Source: CAZLIC01 sp964559535 (GTDB lineage Bacteria; Pseudomonadota; Alphaproteobacteria; Rhodobacterales; Rhodobacteraceae). From it: a stretch of 64,000 bases of DNA. Location: contig CAZLIC010000007.1 in assembly GCA_964559535.1 (NCBI GenBank), forward strand, positions 1 to 64,000. Direction: 5' to 3'. Below the pieces are notes generated by a model that saw only the letters and a list, made by a program, of their open reading frames with translations, ran no database searches and was not told the origin of the DNA. Numbering within the stretch: the stretch's first letter is position 1; every line of letters starts with the position of its first letter. Made by a program: the position numbers and the translations under genes. This document shows, piece after piece, positions 26,157 to 34,785 of the stretch.

Positions 26157-26190
26157 GAAAAGGCGCGGCCCCGTGGCCGGGGCCGCGCCT
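26157..26190 (-). terminator. Terminator of Flp pilin copy 2
   Basis: A 12-bp perfect stem AGGCGCGGCCCC/GGGGCCGCGCCT (26161-26172 with 26179-26190), loop of 6, then TTTCGC on the minus strand. Confidence 0.8.
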
Positions 26191-26209
26191 TCGGCACCTT
26201 GGCGTGACC

Positions 26210-26395
26210 TCAGCGGTTCGCGGCGGTTTCCAGGTCTTGCATGATCACATTCGCCGTCGCCTCGATGGCGGGGCCGATGATCGAGATCACGAGCATGCCA
26301 AGACCGACGGTGGCGGCGGTCAGAACCACCCAGTCAACGGTCACGGCGCCCGATTCGTCCTTGGCGAAGGACATCAGAAAGTGCGGCAGCTTCAT
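26210..26395 (-). CDS. flp: Flp pilin copy 2, 61 aa, divergent
   Basis: 61 aa. Same architecture as the other copies (16-residue leader ending DESG, then AVTVDWVVLTAATVG). It differs at many positions in the leader (MKLPHFLMSFAK) and in the C-terminal half (SIIGPAIEATANVIMQDLETAANR). It sits between the two identical copies, so it predates or escaped the duplication event. Own terminator downstream. Confidence 0.9.
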   Translation of the reverse strand: MKLPHFLMSFAKDESGAVTVDWVVLTAATVGLGMLVISIIGPAIEATANVIMQDLETAANR

Positions 26396-26587
26396 TGCGA
26401 GATTCCTACAGGGTTGACATCACGCCGGTGCGGCAGCCCCTAGCGCCCCCATCGGAAAAGGATCGCAACACCGGATGTGTCAAAATTCTGCCGAAATCAG
26501 GCAAAATCGTGGCAAAATTGGTCGTGTTCTGGAAACGGGTAGGGCGGCCCCGTTTCCGGGGCCGCCTGGAATTCTTTCAAATGGCTG

Positions 26588-26880
26588 GTCAGGTTCAGCG
26601 GGTCGAGGCTTCCTGCAGGTCGCCCACGATCACGCCGGCGGTGTCTTCGATGGCCGGCCCGATGGTCGCCATGACGAGCAGGCCCAGGCCCACGATGGCG
26701 GCGGTCAGCACGACCCAGTCCACGGTCACGGCGCCGGATTCGTCTTTCGAGAAGGATTTGAAGAGGTTCAGCAGTTTCATTCGATGGCTCCTTGGCCCTT
26801 GGGTTTCACGTTGCTTACCGCCGGGCCTGCATGTTGTCCCGCTTCGGATGACGGTGTTTTGCCGGGGGATTGGGGCGGGA
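26588..26880 (-). repeat. Duplicated pilin block, copy B
   Basis: Partner of the block at 25777-26069; identity stops abruptly at both ends. The intervening DNA holds the divergent pilin copy 2. Confidence 0.85.
26595..26780 (-). CDS. flp: Flp pilin copy 3, 61 aa
   Basis: 61 aa, identical in DNA and protein to copy 1. A stem-loop (GGCGGCCCCG/CGGGGCCGCC, 26543-26552 with 26557-26566) follows the stop, but without a clear T tract, so termination may be weaker here. The upstream 100 bp is nearly the same as that of copy 1, so regulation is likely shared. Confidence 0.9.
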   Translation of the reverse strand: MKLLNLFKSFSKDESGAVTVDWVVLTAAIVGLGLLVMATIGPAIEDTAGVIVGDLQEASTR

Positions 26881-26963
26881 TTTGGATGATTCCGAGAAGA
26901 GTTCAGGGAAAATTCACGCGCCGTTTGTGTATTCCGGCGCCGCCCCGCCAGCTTCCAGACCCG

Positions 26964-26994
26964 GAAAACGAAAACGGCCCCGTTTCCGGGGCCG
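26964..26994 (-). terminator. Terminator of Flp pilin copy 4
   Basis: Stem CGGCCCCG/CGGGGCCG (26975-26982 with 26987-26994) with a GAAA loop on the minus strand, then TTTTCGTTTTC. Almost the same sequence as the terminator of copy 1. Confidence 0.85.
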
Positions 26995-27019
26995 TATCGC
27001 TGCCAGCTGGAGGTCAGGT

Positions 27020-27205
27020 TCAGCGGGTCGAGGCTTCCTGCAGGTCGCCGACGATCACGCCGGCGGTGTCTTCGATGGCCGGCCCGATGGTGGCGATGAC
27101 GAGCAGACCCAGGCCCACGATGGCGGCGGTCAGCACGACCCAGTCCACCGTCACGGCGCCGGATTCGTCTTTCGAGAAGGATTTGAAGAGGTTCAGCAGT
27201 TTCAT
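27020..27205 (-). CDS. flp: Flp pilin copy 4, 61 aa
   Basis: 61 aa, one residue different from copies 1 and 3 (Ile37 for Met37). Its upstream region is unrelated to that of copies 1 and 3, so it may be expressed differently. It is the first pilin gene in transcription order. A start six codons upstream (27223) is possible, but the 16-residue leader from 27205 matches the other copies. Confidence 0.9.
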   Translation of the reverse strand: MKLLNLFKSFSKDESGAVTVDWVVLTAAIVGLGLLVIATIGPAIEDTAGVIVGDLQEASTR

Positions 27206-27564
27206 GGCGGTAGTCCTTTCCACAGGGGTTACTAGTCAGGTCTGGCACCGGTTCGGTTCTGTGAGAAAACCGGACACGACCGGTTGCCGTCTCGGTATGG
27301 AAAGAATTTGCTGGTCTGCTGTGGCGGCATATGGCCGTCAATCGGGCATTTTCGCGACATGCAGAAGGCGCCCCTTCTTCCGGGTAAAATGTTGTTTGGC
27401 AATGGCTTAGACGGACACTTCGCGGCCCTGCCCTGATTACATGTGTTGCCAAACTGCCGTTGTGCCGCAGTGCTGCCATAATCGGATGCGATTTCCGGGT
27501 GACGCGGGCGCCGAAAACCTGAGAGATTCGGCGACAACAACAGCGATGGGCAGGCGAGCAGGCA
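27206..27564. promoter_or_regulatory. Divergent promoter region, pilin copy 4 / lytic transglycosylase
   Basis: 359 bp without a supported gene and lower in GC than its neighbours. It contains CCGGTT facing AACCGG about 14 bp apart (near 27250-27276) and a possible -10 CATAAT at 27477-27482 for the plus-strand gene. No other recognisable site. Confidence 0.4.
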
Positions 27565-28449
27565 ATGTCCCACATCAAGCGCGGCGCCGTTGCGGGAATC
27601 GCGGCGGCCATTCTTCTGTGCTGGTCCTGGGCCGCTGCGGCGCAGGGGCTGGCTTCGGTTGAGGATTTCACGTTTCGCCGGGTCAAGCCGCCCGGGGGCA
27701 AGGGAAAGCTGATCACCGTGCAGATCGACCCCGCCGAACAGGCGCGGCGGCTGGCGGTGAAAACACCCGAGCCGAAGCCCGAGCCGCCGGTGAACGCCGC
27801 CCCCGCCCCCGCCCTGGCCGACCCGAACGCGCCGCCCCCCGCGCCGGTGCCGGGCACCGACTATGCGTGGTACTGGGATCTGATCTCGCCCACGCTGGGC
27901 GTGGCCCGTGGCCGGTTCCCCGAGGCGGTTGCGGCGCTGTCGCAGGGGCCCGCCGGGGCCCGCGTGCGGGCGCCGCGGATGCAGCACCTGCAGAACGTGG
28001 CGCAGACCTATGGCACCGACATCCTGACCGCCACGCTGGGCACCGAGGTGTCGCCTGCGCTGGTGCTGGCGGTGATCGGCATCGAGAGCGCGGGCAATCC
28101 CGAGGCGGTCAGCAGTGCCGGGGCGCAGGGCCTGATGCAGTTGATTCCCGCCACCGCCGAACGGTTTGGCGTGACCGATTCGAAAGACCCCGCGCAGAAC
28201 ATCCGCGGCGGGGTGGCCTACCTGGACTGGCTGATGAAGCGGTTCGACCGCGATCCGCTGATGGTGCTGGCGGCCTACAACGCGGGCGAGGGGGCGGTGG
28301 ACGCGAACAACGGCGTGCCGCCCTATGCCGAAACGCGCGACTATGTGCCGAAAGTGCTGGCGGCCTGGCAGGTGGCGCAGGGGCTGTGCGTGACGCCGCC
28401 GGAACTGGTGTCGGACCCATGTGTGTTCACCATCGCTGCGGCGAACTGA
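27565..28449 (+). CDS. Lytic transglycosylase (SLT domain), exported
   Basis: 294 aa. Signal peptide to about residue 28 (ending WAAAAQG), then a Pro/Ala-rich linker and an SLT domain. The catalytic Glu lies in IGIESAGNPEAVSSAGAQGLMQLIPATAERFG, followed by LAAYNAGEGAV and GVPPYAETRDYV. It cleaves peptidoglycan glycan strands to 1,6-anhydro products. Divergent from the pilin array, so it may open the wall for pilus assembly, but that is only positional inference. A second SLT gene lies at 42537. Confidence 0.9.
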   Translation: MSHIKRGAVAGIAAAILLCWSWAAAAQGLASVEDFTFRRVKPPGGKGKLITVQIDPAEQARRLAVKTPEPKPEPPVNAAPAPALADPNAPPPAPVPGTDYAWYWDLISPTLGVARGRFPEAVAALSQGPAGARVRAPRMQHLQNVAQTYGTDILTATLGTEVSPALVLAVIGIESAGNPEAVSSAGAQGLMQLIPATAERFGVTDSKDPAQNIRGGVAYLDWLMKRFDRDPLMVLAAYNAGEGAVDANNGVPPYAETRDYVPKVLAAWQVAQGLCVTPPELVSDPCVFTIAAAN

Positions 28450-28507
28450 CCGTGGCCACGGGCTGCGCCGCCTGCTAGCCAGACGGCGGGTCGCAGGGGT
28501 GGGCGCG

Positions 28508-30334
28508 ATGGAAGGCACGGGCAGGTTCGATCTGGCCATCCTGCTGATCGCGACCTGCGGCCTTTGCGCCGGGCTGGCGCTGTGGTTTTTCGGCAATGAC
28601 GTCATGGCGGCACGGGCCTGGACAGCTGGCGCGGTGCCCGTACTTCTGTCCTTGGTCGTCGACATCCTTCGCGGCCTGCGTCGTGGTGATGTGGGCCTGG
28701 ACATTGTGGCGGCGCTGTCGATGTCGGCCGCATTGGCATTTGGCGAGACGCTGGCCGCAGCGGTTGTTGCGCTGATGTATGCGGGCGGCACCTTTCTTGA
28801 AGCCTTTGCCCAAGGCCGGGCACGGCGCGAGATGCATGGCCTGCTGTCGCGCGTGCCGCGCAGCGCCAAGCGCCTGACGGGACAGATGATGGAGGAAGTT
28901 CCGCTGGACGCGGTGGCCGCGGGCGACCGGCTGCTGATCCGGCAGGGAGATGTGGTGCCGGTGGACGGGCAGGTTGCCGTTGCGGCCCTGCTTGATTCTT
29001 CGGCGATCACGGGCGAATCCCTGCCCGTTCGCCTGTCGCCCGGTGCCGAGGTGTCGAGCGGAGTGACCAACGTCGGCGAGCCTTTCGAGATGGTGGCGGC
29101 CCGCGCCGCGGCCGACAGCACCTATGCCGCGATCGTGCGGCTGGTCGAACAGGCACAGGCGTCGCGTGCGCCGATGGCACGACTGGCCGACCGGTGGGCG
29201 CTGGGCTTTCTGGCAACCACTGTGGCGCTGGCGGGTGCGGCCTGGCAGTTGACCGGCGATCCCATCCGTGCGGTCGCAGTTCTGGTTGTGGCAACACCTT
29301 GCCCGCTGATCCTGGCGGTGCCGGTGGCGCTGGTGGCCGGGCTGTCGCGGGCGGCGCAGCACGGCGTGCTTGTCAAAGGCGCGCGCGCGCTGGAAGCCAT
29401 GGCGCGGGTCCGCACGCTGGTGCTTGACAAGACCGGCACGGTGACCGACGGACGTCCGCAGATCACGCGGATCGTGGCAAGTGACGGTTGGAGCGAGGCG
29501 CAGGTGCTGCAGGTTGCGGCGGCGCTGGACCAGGCCTCGAAACATCCGGTGGCGCAGGCGCTGGTCGCGGCGGCGGCGGCGCGGAACCTGCCCCTGCCTG
29601 TACCCGAGGACGTGCGCGAAACGCCGGGCGAGGGGCTGACGGGCCGGATCGGCGGCCGGTCCGTGGCCGTGGGTTCGACATCCTTCGTGGCGCGCAGCTT
29701 GGGCCTTTCGCAACTGTCCGGCATTGCGGGCGCGGGCGTGCAAGCTGTGGCTTTGGGTTGCGACGGGCAATTGGTGGGGCATCTTGAACTGGCCGACCCG
29801 CTGCGCGAGGGCGTCGGTGACATGCTGGCTGCGCTGCGCCGGTTTGGCATCGCGCGCATCGTGATGGCGACGGGGGACCGCGCCGATGTTGCGGCGCGGG
29901 TGACGGCGGGACTGGGGCTGGACGCGATCATCGCCGACCTGACACCGCCGGGAAAGGTGGCGCTGGTGCTGGCCGAACGCGCGGGCGGGCCGGTGATGAT
30001 GGTGGGTGACGGGGTGAACGACGCCCCGGCACTGGCCGCGGCAGACGTCGGTGTGGCGATGGGCGCGCGGGGTTCCGCCGCCTCGGCGGAGGCCGCAGAT
30101 GTGGTCTTGCTGGTCGACCGTATCGACCGCCTGGCACCGGGGCTGGAGATTGCCCGCCGGTCGCGCGCCATCGCCCTGCAAAGCGTGGTTGTCGGCATTG
30201 GCCTGTCGGGCCTTGGCATGGTGGCGGCGGCGCTGGGTTACCTTCCCCCGGTGCAGGGGGCGCTGTTGCAAGAGGCGATCGACGTGGCCGTGATCCTGAA
30301 CGCCTTGCGCGCCCTGCAGATTACCCCCCGCTAA
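28508..30334 (+). CDS. P1B-type metal-transporting ATPase with TPC motif
   Basis: 608 aa. All core motifs are present: ITGES (about 167-171), phosphorylation DKTGT with Asp307, the HP motif (SKHPVAQAL), and GDGVNDAPAL. The transmembrane metal motif is Thr-Pro-Cys (263-265) instead of Cys-Pro-Cys. There is no N-terminal heavy-metal-associated domain and no C-terminal extension. TPC is reported for the P1B-5 group (nickel/iron in the few studied cases). The metal is therefore uncertain. The start at 28508 is the first ATG giving a normal N-terminus. Its stop overlaps that of the convergent small gene by 4 bp. Confidence 0.88.
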   Translation: MEGTGRFDLAILLIATCGLCAGLALWFFGNDVMAARAWTAGAVPVLLSLVVDILRGLRRGDVGLDIVAALSMSAALAFGETLAAAVVALMYAGGTFLEAFAQGRARREMHGLLSRVPRSAKRLTGQMMEEVPLDAVAAGDRLLIRQGDVVPVDGQVAVAALLDSSAITGESLPVRLSPGAEVSSGVTNVGEPFEMVAARAAADSTYAAIVRLVEQAQASRAPMARLADRWALGFLATTVALAGAAWQLTGDPIRAVAVLVVATPCPLILAVPVALVAGLSRAAQHGVLVKGARALEAMARVRTLVLDKTGTVTDGRPQITRIVASDGWSEAQVLQVAAALDQASKHPVAQALVAAAAARNLPLPVPEDVRETPGEGLTGRIGGRSVAVGSTSFVARSLGLSQLSGIAGAGVQAVALGCDGQLVGHLELADPLREGVGDMLAALRRFGIARIVMATGDRADVAARVTAGLGLDAIIADLTPPGKVALVLAERAGGPVMMVGDGVNDAPALAAADVGVAMGARGSAASAEAADVVLLVDRIDRLAPGLEIARRSRAIALQSVVVGIGLSGLGMVAAALGYLPPVQGALLQEAIDVAVILNALRALQITPR

Positions 30335-30696
30335 AGCTCGATCTCGCCGGGGGCGGGCGGCGAGGCGGGTTGCAGCGGCGGGGCGCCGGGTTTGCGGCGC
30401 AAGAGGATGTCGCCGTTGGGCAGGCGGACGGGCGGTTCGTAGTTGCCGATGTCCTCGATCATTGCCACCAGATCTTGCAAGGCTGGGCCCATGGCGCGCA
30501 GCGAGGGTTCAAGCTCGCGGAAGGCGCGTTCCATCTCGGACAGGGCGGGCTCGGCCTCTTCCATCAGCCCGCGCAGGAACATCTCGGCCCCGCGCTGCAT
30601 CAGGCTGGGCGGCTCATCCGCGTTTTGCGCGGCGGCGGGCATTGCGGCCAGCAGGGCGGCCAGCAACAGGGCGGGGGCGGCGGGCAGTGCGCGCAT
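30331..30696 (-). CDS. Small periplasmic protein, function unknown
   Basis: 121 aa. Signal peptide with cleavage after AAAQ (about residue 24), an acidic amphipathic helical middle (LRGLMEEAEPALSEMERAFRELEPSLRAMGPALQDL), then NYEPPVRLPNGDILLRRKPG and a Pro-rich tail. Similar proteins in Rhodobacterales are often labelled AAA ATPase, but there is no P-loop here. It lies just downstream (15 bp) of the EEP-family gene on the same strand. Confidence 0.75.
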   Translation of the reverse strand: MRALPAAPALLLAALLAAMPAAAQNADEPPSLMQRGAEMFLRGLMEEAEPALSEMERAFRELEPSLRAMGPALQDLVAMIEDIGNYEPPVRLPNGDILLRRKPGAPPLQPASPPAPGEIEL

Positions 30697-30711
30697 CGTG
30701 GCCTCCTTGGG

Positions 30712-31755
30712 TCAGGCAGGCACAGATATGGGGATGTCGAGCGTCACCGGGAAGTGGTCGGACGCCGTCAGCAGGGCGTCGCGCAGCGCGGGGTCGGCGG
30801 AAATCTGCGGGTCGTCGAACGGGTGCCAGATGCGCCACACCGGACGGCGCGCCGAAAGGCCGGGCGAGACCATGATGAAGTCCAGGAGCGCCTGGAAGAA
30901 CCGCCCCGGCGGCTTGATGTAGAACCGCGCCGTGGTCGGCGTGACGCCGATGCGCGAGGACAGGGCCATGGCGGCATGCGGGTCGTGCAGGCGCAGCGGC
31001 GGGGCCGCGTCGTGGCCCAGCACGATTTCCACCCCCGACCGGCCGAACAGCCGCTCGTACTCGTCCAGCCCCGGGCCGTCGTTGAAATCGCCCAGCACGA
31101 TCAGGTCGTCACCGGCCGTCAGGTGATGCTCGACCCGCGCCCGCAGCCACAGGCATTGCGCCAGCTGCTTGCGGCGGTTCTCGATCGCCACGCGGATTTC
31201 CTCGGTACGGTCGCCCCCGCTGCGGGGGTTCTTCGATTTCAGGTGCGCCCCGATCAGCCGCAGCCGCCCGCCGGGCACATCGACCGCCAGTTCCAGCGGC
31301 GGCTTGTCGAAGCGGATCACCTCGGGTGCCGCGTCGGTGTCCAGGTCGTAGTGATACTGGCGGTCGAACCGCGGAACGCCACCGGCCAGCGGGTCGTGGC
31401 GGGCGGACAAGCGGGTGGGATCGTAAAGGAAGGCGATTTCCTGCTCGGTTTCGCTGACAAAGCCGGTCAGCGCGCGGCGCTGGCGCAGACCGGCCCATCC
31501 GGCAAAGCGTTCAAGTGCCCGCACGGTGTTGCGTCGTCCGTTGCTGTCGGGCGCCTCGACCACCATCACCCCGTCGGGATCGGCGGCGCGCAGCACGGCA
31601 GCGATCGCGTCCAGCTGCTGCGCCCGTGTCACCTGGTATCGAGAGGAGTACTCGGCATCGTGCAACGGGCGCCCGTTCACGTCGAACAGCGCGTTGAACC
31701 ATTCCACGTTCCAAGTCGCCAGCCGCAGGTGCGCCTCAGGCGGCGCGTTTGGCAT
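30712..31755 (-). CDS. Endonuclease/exonuclease/phosphatase family protein
   Basis: 347 aa. It opens with RLATWNVEWFNALF, the metal-binding Asn block, and has VVEAPDSN (metal Glu), GAHLKSKN, VLGDFNDGP and a C-terminal ASDHFPV catalytic His block. These are the EEP (DNase I-like) hydrolase motifs. The substrate (nucleic acid or phosphoester) cannot be read. Its 5' end overlaps the stop of the DnaJ-domain gene by 20 bp, so the genes are co-transcribed. Confidence 0.88.
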   Translation of the reverse strand: MPNAPPEAHLRLATWNVEWFNALFDVNGRPLHDAEYSSRYQVTRAQQLDAIAAVLRAADPDGVMVVEAPDSNGRRNTVRALERFAGWAGLRQRRALTGFVSETEQEIAFLYDPTRLSARHDPLAGGVPRFDRQYHYDLDTDAAPEVIRFDKPPLELAVDVPGGRLRLIGAHLKSKNPRSGGDRTEEIRVAIENRRKQLAQCLWLRARVEHHLTAGDDLIVLGDFNDGPGLDEYERLFGRSGVEIVLGHDAAPPLRLHDPHAAMALSSRIGVTPTTARFYIKPPGRFFQALLDFIMVSPGLSARRPVWRIWHPFDDPQISADPALRDALLTASDHFPVTLDIPISVPA

Positions 31756-32434
31756 TGATCTCTTCCCAGGCGGCGTTGATGGCGGCCATCCGGCGTTCGG
31801 CCAGCTTCACCGCTTCGGGCGGCACGCCGCGGGCCATCAGCCGGTCGGGGTGGGTTTCGCGCACGGCGCGCTTCCATGCCTCGCGCACCACGTCGGGTTC
31901 GGCAAAGGCCGAGACGCCGAGGATTTCGTAGGGGTCGCGCGGGGCACCTTCGACATAGCGGGCGCGGATCGCGCGGAAACACGACGGGTCGATGCGGAAG
32001 ATACGCGCCACCTCGGCCAGCATGCGGTCTTCCTGGGCGTGGAAGGCGCCATCGGACATCGCCAGCGCGAACAGCCCTTCCAGCACGTCCTTCAGCGTTT
32101 CCTCGTGATCTTCGCGGAACATGTCGCCAATCTTGCGGGCATAGTCGTCGTATCCCGCCACGTCCTGCCGGGCCAGGTTGAACACATGCGCGGCGTTGGC
32201 CTCTTCCTCGGGCGCGATGGTGAAGAAGCGGCGGAAAGTCTCGACCTCGTCACGGGTCACCCGGCCGTCGGCCTTGGCGATCTTGGCGCCCAGCGCGATG
32301 ATGGCGATGGTGAAGGCCACCGACCTTTCGGGGGTGGCGGGCGCCACGCCGCGCAAACGATCCAGAAGCGCAGCGAAACCCTCGCCACGCCCCAGCGCTG
32401 CCAGCGCCTCGGCTATGCGTTTCCAGATCGACAC
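31736..32434 (-). CDS. TerB/DnaJ-domain co-chaperone (DjlA-like)
   Basis: About 232 aa. An acidic TerB-like helical domain (FTIAIIALGAKIAKADGRVTRDEVETFRRFF, repeated as LFALAMSDGAFHAQEDRMLAEVARIF) precedes a C-terminal J domain (PYEILGVSAFAEPDVVREAWKRAVRETHPDRLMARG) with the HPD motif. It would stimulate DnaK at the cytoplasm-membrane interface. I prefer the GTG at 32434 (MSIWKRI...), which matches related proteins; ATG at 32467 is the alternative. Confidence 0.85.
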   Translation of the reverse strand: MSIWKRIAEALAALGRGEGFAALLDRLRGVAPATPERSVAFTIAIIALGAKIAKADGRVTRDEVETFRRFFTIAPEEEANAAHVFNLARQDVAGYDDYARKIGDMFREDHEETLKDVLEGLFALAMSDGAFHAQEDRMLAEVARIFRIDPSCFRAIRARYVEGAPRDPYEILGVSAFAEPDVVREAWKRAVRETHPDRLMARGVPPEAVKLAERRMAAINAAWEEINAKRAA

Positions 32435-32561
32435 GACTCGAACACCCGACCGATGCAGGTGCAGCATAGCGCATCTTCGGGCGATGTCAGGTGAATTAGT
32501 GAAGGGTGGCGACGTTCGGGCCCGGATCAGGCCCGATGCGCGCGGGTCGGTGGCGCGCGGC

Positions 32562-33161
32562 CTACAGGTGGCGGCGGCCATGCGGCGTGTCGAAGGCGGC
32601 GCTCAGGTGCAGGGGACCCTCGAGGATGACCACGCGCGGGTCATCCAGCGCCGCCAGAGCCGCGCGGAGGGCGTCGGCTTGCGGATGGCGGATGGTCAGC
32701 GTCGCCAGGCGTACGCCCGCATCGGGCAGTGCACCGGCGGGATGCAGGTCGCCCTGCCACTGGATCAGCGCGGGGTGCGCGTCGTCGAAGGGAAGGCGGC
32801 CGTCGGGCGGCACGGCAAAGCGCCAGCGGTAGGCCCCGCGCGACAGCGGGGTGGCAATGCCGGTGCCGGGGGGCGCAGCGGCAAGGGCGGTGTCGAGGTC
32901 ATCGACCGCGCAGATCCAGTTCGTCAGGCCCGTGCCGCGGCGTTCGTCCATGCGGAACCAGCGGGGGTGCGGGGGGCGGGGCAGCGAAGGGTCGGGGGCG
33001 ATCACCTCGAGATACACATCGCCCAGGGCCAGAAGCCGGTTGTGCGTGGCCATGTTCGGGTGCTGCCCGCCTGGCGCCAGCCGTACGCCCAGCGCCGCCT
33101 CGACTGCCGCGGTGCCTGCGTCCAGATCGGGTGCCGTCACCGCCAGATGGTCAAGCCGCAT
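32562..33161 (-). CDS. VOC-superfamily protein (glyoxalase-like domain)
   Basis: 199 aa. The N-terminus MRLDHLAVTAPDLDAGTAAVEAALGVRL is the first beta-alpha-beta module of a VOC fold, with metal-ligand-type His5. The second half (LATLTIRHPQADALRAALAAL) looks like the second module. The reaction is unknown. AGGGGG lies 6 nt before the ATG at 33161. It overlaps the end of the ppx/gppA gene by 11 bp. Confidence 0.78.
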   Translation of the reverse strand: MRLDHLAVTAPDLDAGTAAVEAALGVRLAPGGQHPNMATHNRLLALGDVYLEVIAPDPSLPRPPHPRWFRMDERRGTGLTNWICAVDDLDTALAAAPPGTGIATPLSRGAYRWRFAVPPDGRLPFDDAHPALIQWQGDLHPAGALPDAGVRLATLTIRHPQADALRAALAALDDPRVVILEGPLHLSAAFDTPHGRRHL

Positions 33162-34710
33162 CGGCATCCCCCTGCCGGACTACAGCCTGCGCCCGCAGCG
33201 CCGCCGCCAGCGAGGTGAACCGAGCCGCCGCCACCTCGCCGAACAGGCCATCGCCCAGATCGGTCAGCGTGAGTTCCAGCACGCGCTTCTTCGGCTTCCA
33301 GTCCAGCCGCCCGGCCTCGGCCGGGTCGGCCACGCTGAACATCGCGCCGAACCGCATGGCCTTGCCCAGCACCTCGGCCTCCTGGATCTGTTCGTCGTTC
33401 AGGAGGCCCAGAAGCGGCTCCAGCCGCGATCCGGCCCGGCTGTTCTTGTAGCGGTGCAACAGCGCCAGCCCCAGGAACACCCGGCCGGGGTGGTCCAGCC
33501 CGCCCAGGTTTGCACGGGTGGCGTTGTCGAAGCAGACCTCGGCGCGATAATCGGGGTGGGCGCGCCAGGTGGTGTCGTGCAGCAGGCAGGCGGCCTTGAC
33601 CAGGCGCAGCCGCGCATCCGGCGCATCGCGGTACAGGGGCAGCAGGAAGTGGAACAGCTGCTTGCCAAAGCCGGGCATGCGCGCGCCGGTCTGCTCGGCC
33701 ACCCGGCAGGCCTCGACCAGCGGGTCGCGGGCGCGCAGGTCGGGCGGCATCTGTTCGTACAGAAGCCCCTCGCGGATGCCGTAGGACGACACGTCGATCT
33801 CTTTCGGCTTGAACACCGCCACCAGTTCGCGCAGCACCTCGACGGCCTGCGGCACAAGGTCCATCCGCTCGGCCCCGGTACCGGTGCGCACGCGCAGGAC
33901 GGCCGGGTCCGAGGCGGTGATCCAGTCCAGCGTGTCCACAAGCGACCGTGGCGTCATGCGGTATTCGTGCAGCACATGCAGCGGATAGCCGCGCCGCTCC
34001 ATGTCCAGCCGGGCGATCACCCGCCACGACCCGCCGACCAGGTAGATGCGTTCATTGGACGACTTCAGGTCGTCGGCGGCACGCTTCAGGATGGCGCGGA
34101 TCGCTTCGCGCCGCCGGGCCGGGTTGCTGTCCATTTCACGCACGCGGAACGGGCCCAGCGGCGTGGTCAGCCGGTGGCCCACGCGGCCGTCGCCCAGACG
34201 TGCCAGTTCCATCGAGTTGCCGCCGATGTCGCAGACGATGCCGCGCGCGTCGGGCCAGCCCAGAAGCACGCCCTGTGCCGACAGCCGGGCCTCTTCGTCG
34301 CCGGAAATGACGTGCAGCGTCAGCCCCGTCTCGGCCTCGACCTCGGCCTGAAAGGCCGGGCCGTCCTCGGCCTCACGCACTGCCGCGGTGGCGACACAGG
34401 TCATTGGGCTGACCTCCATCCCCTTGGCCAGCAACGCAAACCGCCGCAGCGCCGCCAGTGCGCGCGCCTTGCCCTTCGCGTTCAGGCGGCCGGTCTGCGC
34501 CAACCCCTGTCCCAGGCCCGCCATGATCTTCTCGTTGTAGAAATAGGCCGGGCTGCGGGCGGCGCCGTCGAACACCACCATGCGCACCGAGTTCGACCCC
34601 ACGTCCACCACGCCCACGCGGCTGAGCGCCCGCGCCTTGGGGTCATCGAACAGCGGCGGTCCGAAGCGGTGCCACGAGTCGTTAGTGGTTCCCGTCACGC
34701 GATCATCCAT
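33151..34710 (-). CDS. Exopolyphosphatase / pppGpp phosphatase (Ppx/GppA)
   Basis: 519 aa, near the usual length. It contains the actin-like ATPase-fold blocks VGVVDVGSNSVRMVVFDG (about 32-49) and CDIGGNSMELARL, plus a C-terminal HD-like helical domain (KAACLLHDTTWRAHPDYRAEVCF). It hydrolyses polyphosphate termini or pppGpp. It lies 75 bp downstream of ppk1 in the same direction, which supports a polyphosphate role. Confidence 0.92.
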   Translation of the reverse strand: MDDRVTGTTNDSWHRFGPPLFDDPKARALSRVGVVDVGSNSVRMVVFDGAARSPAYFYNEKIMAGLGQGLAQTGRLNAKGKARALAALRRFALLAKGMEVSPMTCVATAAVREAEDGPAFQAEVEAETGLTLHVISGDEEARLSAQGVLLGWPDARGIVCDIGGNSMELARLGDGRVGHRLTTPLGPFRVREMDSNPARRREAIRAILKRAADDLKSSNERIYLVGGSWRVIARLDMERRGYPLHVLHEYRMTPRSLVDTLDWITASDPAVLRVRTGTGAERMDLVPQAVEVLRELVAVFKPKEIDVSSYGIREGLLYEQMPPDLRARDPLVEACRVAEQTGARMPGFGKQLFHFLLPLYRDAPDARLRLVKAACLLHDTTWRAHPDYRAEVCFDNATRANLGGLDHPGRVFLGLALLHRYKNSRAGSRLEPLLGLLNDEQIQEAEVLGKAMRFGAMFSVADPAEAGRLDWKPKKRVLELTLTDLGDGLFGEVAAARFTSLAAALRAQAVVRQGDADAA

Positions 34711-34785
34711 CTGCCAGTCCGATTCCCGCCGGTGCAGCGCGTCGCGAACATGACCGGGCAGGGCATGGCGGTCAACGCGGCAGGT

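Noticed and set aside
25408..27205. CRISPR-like repeat array
   Set aside because: The repeated units are 186-bp pilin genes with intact reading frames, not short repeats with unique spacers.
30331..30696. AAA+ ATPase label for the small protein
   Set aside because: There is no P-loop or Walker B. The protein is a short exported helical protein.
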